Below are positions 42,938 to 46,620 of a DNA stretch of 46,620 bases, in pieces. Below the pieces are notes generated by a model. That model was not told where the DNA came from, ran no database searches, and saw nothing but the letters and a program-made list of their open reading frames with translations. This stretch comes from Microbacterium sp. GTDB taxonomy: Bacteria; Actinomycetota; Actinomycetes; Actinomycetales; Microbacteriaceae. Position 1 is the stretch's first letter; every line of letters begins with the position of its first letter. Where the stretch lies: assembly GCA_029239635.1 (NCBI GenBank), contig JARBUN010000037.1, forward strand, positions 1 through 46,620. Reading direction: 5' to 3'. The translations under genes and the position numbers were made by a program.

Positions 42938-45028
42938 TCAGGCGGCGACCGGCAGCGCGGCCGCCCGAGCTGATGTCGTGCGGCGGCGGACCACGACGAG
43001 GGTCGTCACGATCAGCGCGAGCACGGCCCAGACAGCGAGCCCGGCGAAGCCGGCCCCGACGCCGCCGGCCGAGGTCAGGGCGCCGAGCATCGCGCTGTAC
43101 GCCGGCGAGGTCGGGAGCAGCGACGCGAGGCCCGCCAGCACGGGCGGAACCGTCGAGACGATGCTCGCGGCGAGAGCCAGGCTGCCGATGATCGCCGCGA
43201 TCCAGCGCCCGGCACCGCCGAACAGCGCGAGAAGCGCCTGGTTCACGGCGGCGAAAGCGACGCCCGCGGCGACGCTGACGAGCGCGAACAGGGCCCAGTC
43301 ACCCCAGTCGTATTGGGATGCCACCTGCACCACCCCCGCGACCAGCAGACCCTGCACGGCACCGACGAGTGCCGCCGGGGCGAAGCCGCGGAGGGCGACC
43401 AGCGCCGAGGGGCGACGGCTCGTCAGCGCGCGCGCCGACACCGCTTGGAACGCCACGAAGGAGGCCAACCCGCCGAACCACAGCACGGCCATCGCGAGCA
43501 GCGGCACGGCCGCGCCCCCGAACAGCGAGTCGCTGGCACCGGTGGCCGACACGGGGTCGGCGACCACATCGGCGAGGGTCGTCGCCTGGGCGTCCGAGTA
43601 CTTCGGCAGCTGTGCCACCGCGCTGTCGAGGCCGGAGGCCAGCGATGAGGTCCCGGATGCCACCTGGCCCACGCCGTCGGCGAGTTGACCGGCACCGTCC
43701 TCGGCGCCGGACGCTCCCGTCGCGAGCTGCGCGGCAACCGAGCTGAGCGCCGATGCGCCCGTGCCGAACTGCCGCGCGCCGTCGGCGAGCTGGGTCGCGC
43801 CGCCGGAGAGGCCGTCGATGCCCCCGGCGATCGTGTTGAGTCCCGCTTCCGCGTCGCGCGCGCCGCCGGCGAGTCCGGACGCCCCGTCCGCGAGCTTCTG
43901 GTTCGCGTCGGCGATGGTGCGGATACCGGCGGGCAGCTGTGCCGCCTGCCCCGCGAGCTGACCGATCTTCGTCACGGTCTCCGTCGCTTGGGGGAGCGCC
44001 TTGTTGGCGTCGTCGGATGCCTTGCGCAGCGCGGCGCACTGCTCGGCGGTCCCGGTGCACTCGTCGGCGGCCTTCTGCAGAGCGGCGGCGGCGTCGACGA
44101 GGGCGGTGTTCACCTGCGGGGCGGCCTCTGACAGCTTCGTCGCCGCATCGGCGAAACCGGGGGGAATCTGATCGGCGAGTCCGTTGATCTCGGTCGCGAG
44201 CTGTTGGTTGCCCGCGGCGATACCGTCGGCTCCGGATGCCAGCTTCCCCACACCGCTCGCCGCGTCACGCGTCCCGCCGGCTAGGGCGGTCGCGCCGCTC
44301 GCCAACTGCGAGGCCCCATCCGCCAGCGGTCCCGCCCCGGCTGCGAGCTGCCCCGCGCCGTTCGCCAGCTGCCCCGCGCCGTCGGAGAGCTGCCCCAGAC
44401 CGTCCCGCAGCCCGGTCGCGCCGGTCGCCGCCTGCCCGGCGCCGTCGGCGAGCTGGTGCGCTCCGCTCGCGGCGCTGCCCAGCTGGTCGCTCAACGTCGT
44501 GAAGCCGAGGAACACGTTCTTGAGGTACTGCGACGACAGCTCGGTGCCGAACACCGACGTGGCGGTCGATGCCAAGGTCGCGGTGATCGCGCCGTCGACC
44601 ACGCGCGCGTTGGGTGCGGTGGCCACATCGATCGTCGCCTTCTCCGGCGTCTCTCCGGGGCGCGTGGAGAGAGAAGCGACCGTGAAGTTCTCGGGGATCG
44701 TGACGACGGCGGTGTACGTGCCGTCCTTCAGGCCCGCGGCCGCGTCGGAGTCGTTCGAGATGACCCAGTCGATGTTGCTCGCCTGGTCGTCGGCGCCCTT
44801 GACGAGGCCACCGGTCAGCTGACGTCCGAGCGGCACGAGCTGCCCGTTGAGCTGGACGGCCTTGTCGTCGTTGACGATCGCGGCCGTGATGTTCTGCAGC
44901 CGGTCGGTGGGGTTGTACAGCGCACCGACCAGGATGCCGCCGATCACCGCGGGCAGCAGGAGCACGCCGACCAGGGTGCGCCAGGTCACGGGGCGGCGGG
45001 AGCGGGAGCGCTCGACGGGGAGAGTCAT
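42938..45028 (-). CDS. YhgE/Pip domain-containing membrane protein
   Basis: The 696-residue protein has one N-terminal helix (GVLLLPAVIGGILVGALY), a YhgE-type extracytoplasmic domain, and about 300 residues of Gly/Ala-rich heptad-like repeats (patterns such as LADGAGQLANGA, mostly every 7 residues). Five to six C-terminal membrane helices follow. Relatives include the Lactococcus phage infection protein Pip and B. subtilis YhgE, and ESX-type and ABC-2 export roles have been proposed. Its ATG overlaps the MMPL gene by 4 nt, so both are made together. Confidence 0.9.
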   Translation of the reverse strand: MTLPVERSRSRRPVTWRTLVGVLLLPAVIGGILVGALYNPTDRLQNITAAIVNDDKAVQLNGQLVPLGRQLTGGLVKGADDQASNIDWVISNDSDAAAGLKDGTYTAVVTIPENFTVASLSTRPGETPEKATIDVATAPNARVVDGAITATLASTATSVFGTELSSQYLKNVFLGFTTLSDQLGSAASGAHQLADGAGQAATGATGLRDGLGQLSDGAGQLANGAGQLAAGAGPLADGASQLASGATALAGGTRDAASGVGKLASGADGIAAGNQQLATEINGLADQIPPGFADAATKLSEAAPQVNTALVDAAAALQKAADECTGTAEQCAALRKASDDANKALPQATETVTKIGQLAGQAAQLPAGIRTIADANQKLADGASGLAGGARDAEAGLNTIAGGIDGLSGGATQLADGARQFGTGASALSSVAAQLATGASGAEDGAGQLADGVGQVASGTSSLASGLDSAVAQLPKYSDAQATTLADVVADPVSATGASDSLFGGAAVPLLAMAVLWFGGLASFVAFQAVSARALTSRRPSALVALRGFAPAALVGAVQGLLVAGVVQVASQYDWGDWALFALVSVAAGVAFAAVNQALLALFGGAGRWIAAIIGSLALAASIVSTVPPVLAGLASLLPTSPAYSAMLGALTSAGGVGAGFAGLAVWAVLALIVTTLVVVRRRTTSARAAALPVAA

Positions 45029-46620
45029 GCGAACACCTCGGAGAGATCGGCGAAGGTTTCGGGTTCGGTGCGCTGTCGACGCGGCGTCGGAAGAGCGAGG
45101 GATGCCACGTCCGGACGCAGCGCCTCGGACAGCAGCGCGAGGGCCCGACGTTCGTCGCGGGCCGACACGATGAGGGTGAAGGGAGACGACGCGTCGCCGG
45201 AGCGCTCGCGCGCGTCGGCGGCGGCCCGCCGCAGCACGTGCGCGACCTCGTCGCGGGTGTCGTCGTCGAGACGATCGACGTCGGAGACGACCACGATGCG
45301 CGTGCCTCGAGCGACGGCGTCCGAGACGGTGCGCGCGGCGTCCGCGGTGTCATCGAGGAGCGCCACCCCCACGCGTGCCCGGACGGCCCCCGCGCGTTCG
45401 GGAACGAGCAGCCCATCGACGCGCAGCTGTCCGTCGATCCCGGCGAGGCGCCCCGACAGGGCGAGCAGCAGGGTGCGGGTGGTGCGGCTCTCGCCGGTGA
45501 CCAACAGGGTCCCGCCGTAGCCGAGGCGCAGCGAGATGTCACGGAACACCGGCTCTTCGGCATCCGCGGATCCGACGGTGCGCAGCTCGTCGGCGGCGAC
45601 GGCGATCTCGGGCTCGCTCGGCCAGTCGGCCAGGCGCACCTCGCGCTCGACCGCCTCGCCTTCGACGTCGAGCTTCGGCAGCAGACGGTCGAGCCAGCGG
45701 GGCATCCACCAGGCCTTGTCGCCCAGCAGGGCGAGCACCGCCGGCACGAGCGTCATGCGCACGAGGAAGGCGTCGACGGCGACACCGACCGCGAGCCCCA
45801 GGGCGATCGGCTTGAGGCTCGAGTCGCCCTCGGGGACGAACGCCACGAAGACGGCGAACATGATGACGGCGGCGGCGACGACCACACGGGCCGAGCCCAC
45901 GAACCCGCTGCGGACGGCCCCCAGGGCCACCTCGCGCGGGGTGCGGCCCTCGCGTTTCGCGTGGACGTAGTCCTCTCTCATGCGCGAGACGAGGAAGACC
46001 TGGTAGTCCATCGCGAGCCCGAAGAGCACACCCATCACCACGATGGGCATGAAGCTGATGATCGGGCCGACCTTGGCCACGTGCAGGGCGTCGGCGAACC
46101 ACCCCCACTCGAAGACCGCGGCCACGACCCCGAAGGAGGCGGCGACGGACAGCAGGTAGCCGCCCGCGGCGGTCAGCGGCACCCAGATCGAGCGGAACAC
46201 GATCATCAGCAGCACGAGGGAGAGACCGACCACGAAGATGCCGAAGGGCAGGAGAGCGGCACCGAGCTGGTCGGAGATGTCGATCGTGACGGCGGTGTAG
46301 CCGGTGACGAGGAGGCGCACGCCGAACTCGTCGTAGAGACGCTGCTCCTGCGAACGCAGCTCGCGCACGAGATCGGCCGTGCGCGGGTCGTCCGGTGCCG
46401 TCTCGGGGATGATCTGCACGATGCCGGTGTCGGCCGTCGCGTTCGGCGTCGCGAGCGCGACTTCGGCGACGCCCGGGATCTTCGCGATCTCGTCGCCGAT
46501 GTCCTTCATGAGGTTGAGGGGGTCGTTCGAGGTGACGATCGTCCCGGTCATGATGAGCGGACCGTTGGCGCCGGGCCCGAAGTACTCGTCCGTGAGCTCG
46601 TAGGCGACGCGGGCGGGGTT
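45025..46620 (-). CDS. MMPL family transporter with a C-terminal degenerate ATPase-like domain (5' end outside the window)
   Basis: The visible 531 codons hold the second half of an RND/MMPL exporter: extracytoplasmic VAYELTDEYFGP and TGTIVTSNDPLN, then helices with the family segment FGLAMDYQVFLVSRMREDYV and FVAFVPEGDSSLKPIALGLAVGV. From about nt 45560 to 45025 an extra domain follows: PVFRDISLRLGYGGTLLVTG, then ESRTTRTLLL where a P-loop would be, and VVVSDVDRLDDDTRDEV like a Walker B. It looks like an ABC ATPase that lost the Walker A Lys. MMPL proteins export lipids or siderophores. It overlaps YhgE by 4 nt. Confidence 0.88.
   Translation of the reverse strand, partial: NPARVAYELTDEYFGPGANGPLIMTGTIVTSNDPLNLMKDIGDEIAKIPGVAEVALATPNATADTGIVQIIPETAPDDPRTADLVRELRSQEQRLYDEFGVRLLVTGYTAVTIDISDQLGAALLPFGIFVVGLSLVLLMIVFRSIWVPLTAAGGYLLSVAASFGVVAAVFEWGWFADALHVAKVGPIISFMPIVVMGVLFGLAMDYQVFLVSRMREDYVHAKREGRTPREVALGAVRSGFVGSARVVVAAAVIMFAVFVAFVPEGDSSLKPIALGLAVGVAVDAFLVRMTLVPAVLALLGDKAWWMPRWLDRLLPKLDVEGEAVEREVRLADWPSEPEIAVAADELRTVGSADAEEPVFRDISLRLGYGGTLLVTGESRTTRTLLLALSGRLAGIDGQLRVDGLLVPERAGAVRARVGVALLDDTADAARTVSDAVARGTRIVVVSDVDRLDDDTRDEVAHVLRRAAADARERSGDASSPFTLIVSARDERRALALLSEALRPDVASLALPTPRRQRTEPETFADLSEVFA

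Overview
The window looks like a chromosomal segment of a high-GC actinobacterium of the Microbacteriaceae, most likely Microbacterium. The pointers are very high G+C, Asp encoded almost always by GAC, a BldC-like gene next to the tiny ribosomal protein bS22, an F420-type luciferase-like oxidoreductase, a System II cytochrome c maturation operon, and many genes that begin 6-8 nt after a TAnnnT -10 box (leaderless transcription). No rRNA, tRNA, CRISPR array, insertion sequence or prophage was recognised.

Layout. 1-5.7 kb: a GNAT acetyltransferase apparently fused to a small hypothetical protein, a second hypothetical protein, then sbcDC and a small membrane protein. 5.7-10.1 kb: an MFS exporter converging on an MTA/SAH nucleosidase, an aldo/keto reductase, two tiny membrane proteins and a DUF427 protein. 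10.1-17.3 kb: glutamine-dependent NAD synthetase, a large RecB-like nuclease/SF1 helicase, a 17-bp tandem repeat block, upp and tadA. 17.1-22.7 kb: a luciferase-like oxidoreductase and alpha/beta hydrolase pair, proC, a Ktr/Trk potassium uptake pair and an ArsR regulator. 22.7-26.7 kb: BldC-like protein, bS22, rhodanese, glutaredoxin, Dabb protein, an ABC ATPase whose catalytic motifs are all altered, and an archaeal-type AspRS. 26.7-31 kb: a CUT1-type sugar ABC importer without its own ATPase, divergent from a nucleoside hydrolase.

31.1-35.8 kb is the most unusual region. It is a tightly overlapping four-gene operon read from one leaderless promoter: a short protein resembling only the NAD domain of S-adenosylhomocysteine hydrolase (SAHH), a full-length SAHH-like protein that has lost the catalytic histidines, an amidohydrolase of the aminofutalosine/SAH-deaminase type, and an NtaA/SnaA/DszA-type flavin monooxygenase. 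I know of no characterised system with this set and regard it as the best candidate for an undescribed pathway, probably acting on a nucleoside thioether or related heteroatom compound. 35.9-41.7 kb: a small membrane protein, DedA, a histidine phosphatase and resA-ccdA-resB-ccsB. 41.7-46.6 kb: a DUF559-type endonuclease gene bracketed by two related palindromic elements, a YhgE/Pip protein and the 3' part of an MMPL transporter fused to a degenerate ATPase-like domain.

A caution for any user: several otherwise pristine core genes (sbcD, nadE twice, upp, resB, trkH, probably the GNAT gene and tadA) lack roughly 25-50 codons at one sharp point, usually with a frame change. So many similar lesions in essential or near-essential genes point to assembly or consensus deletions rather than real gene decay. 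They should be checked against reads before any biological reading.
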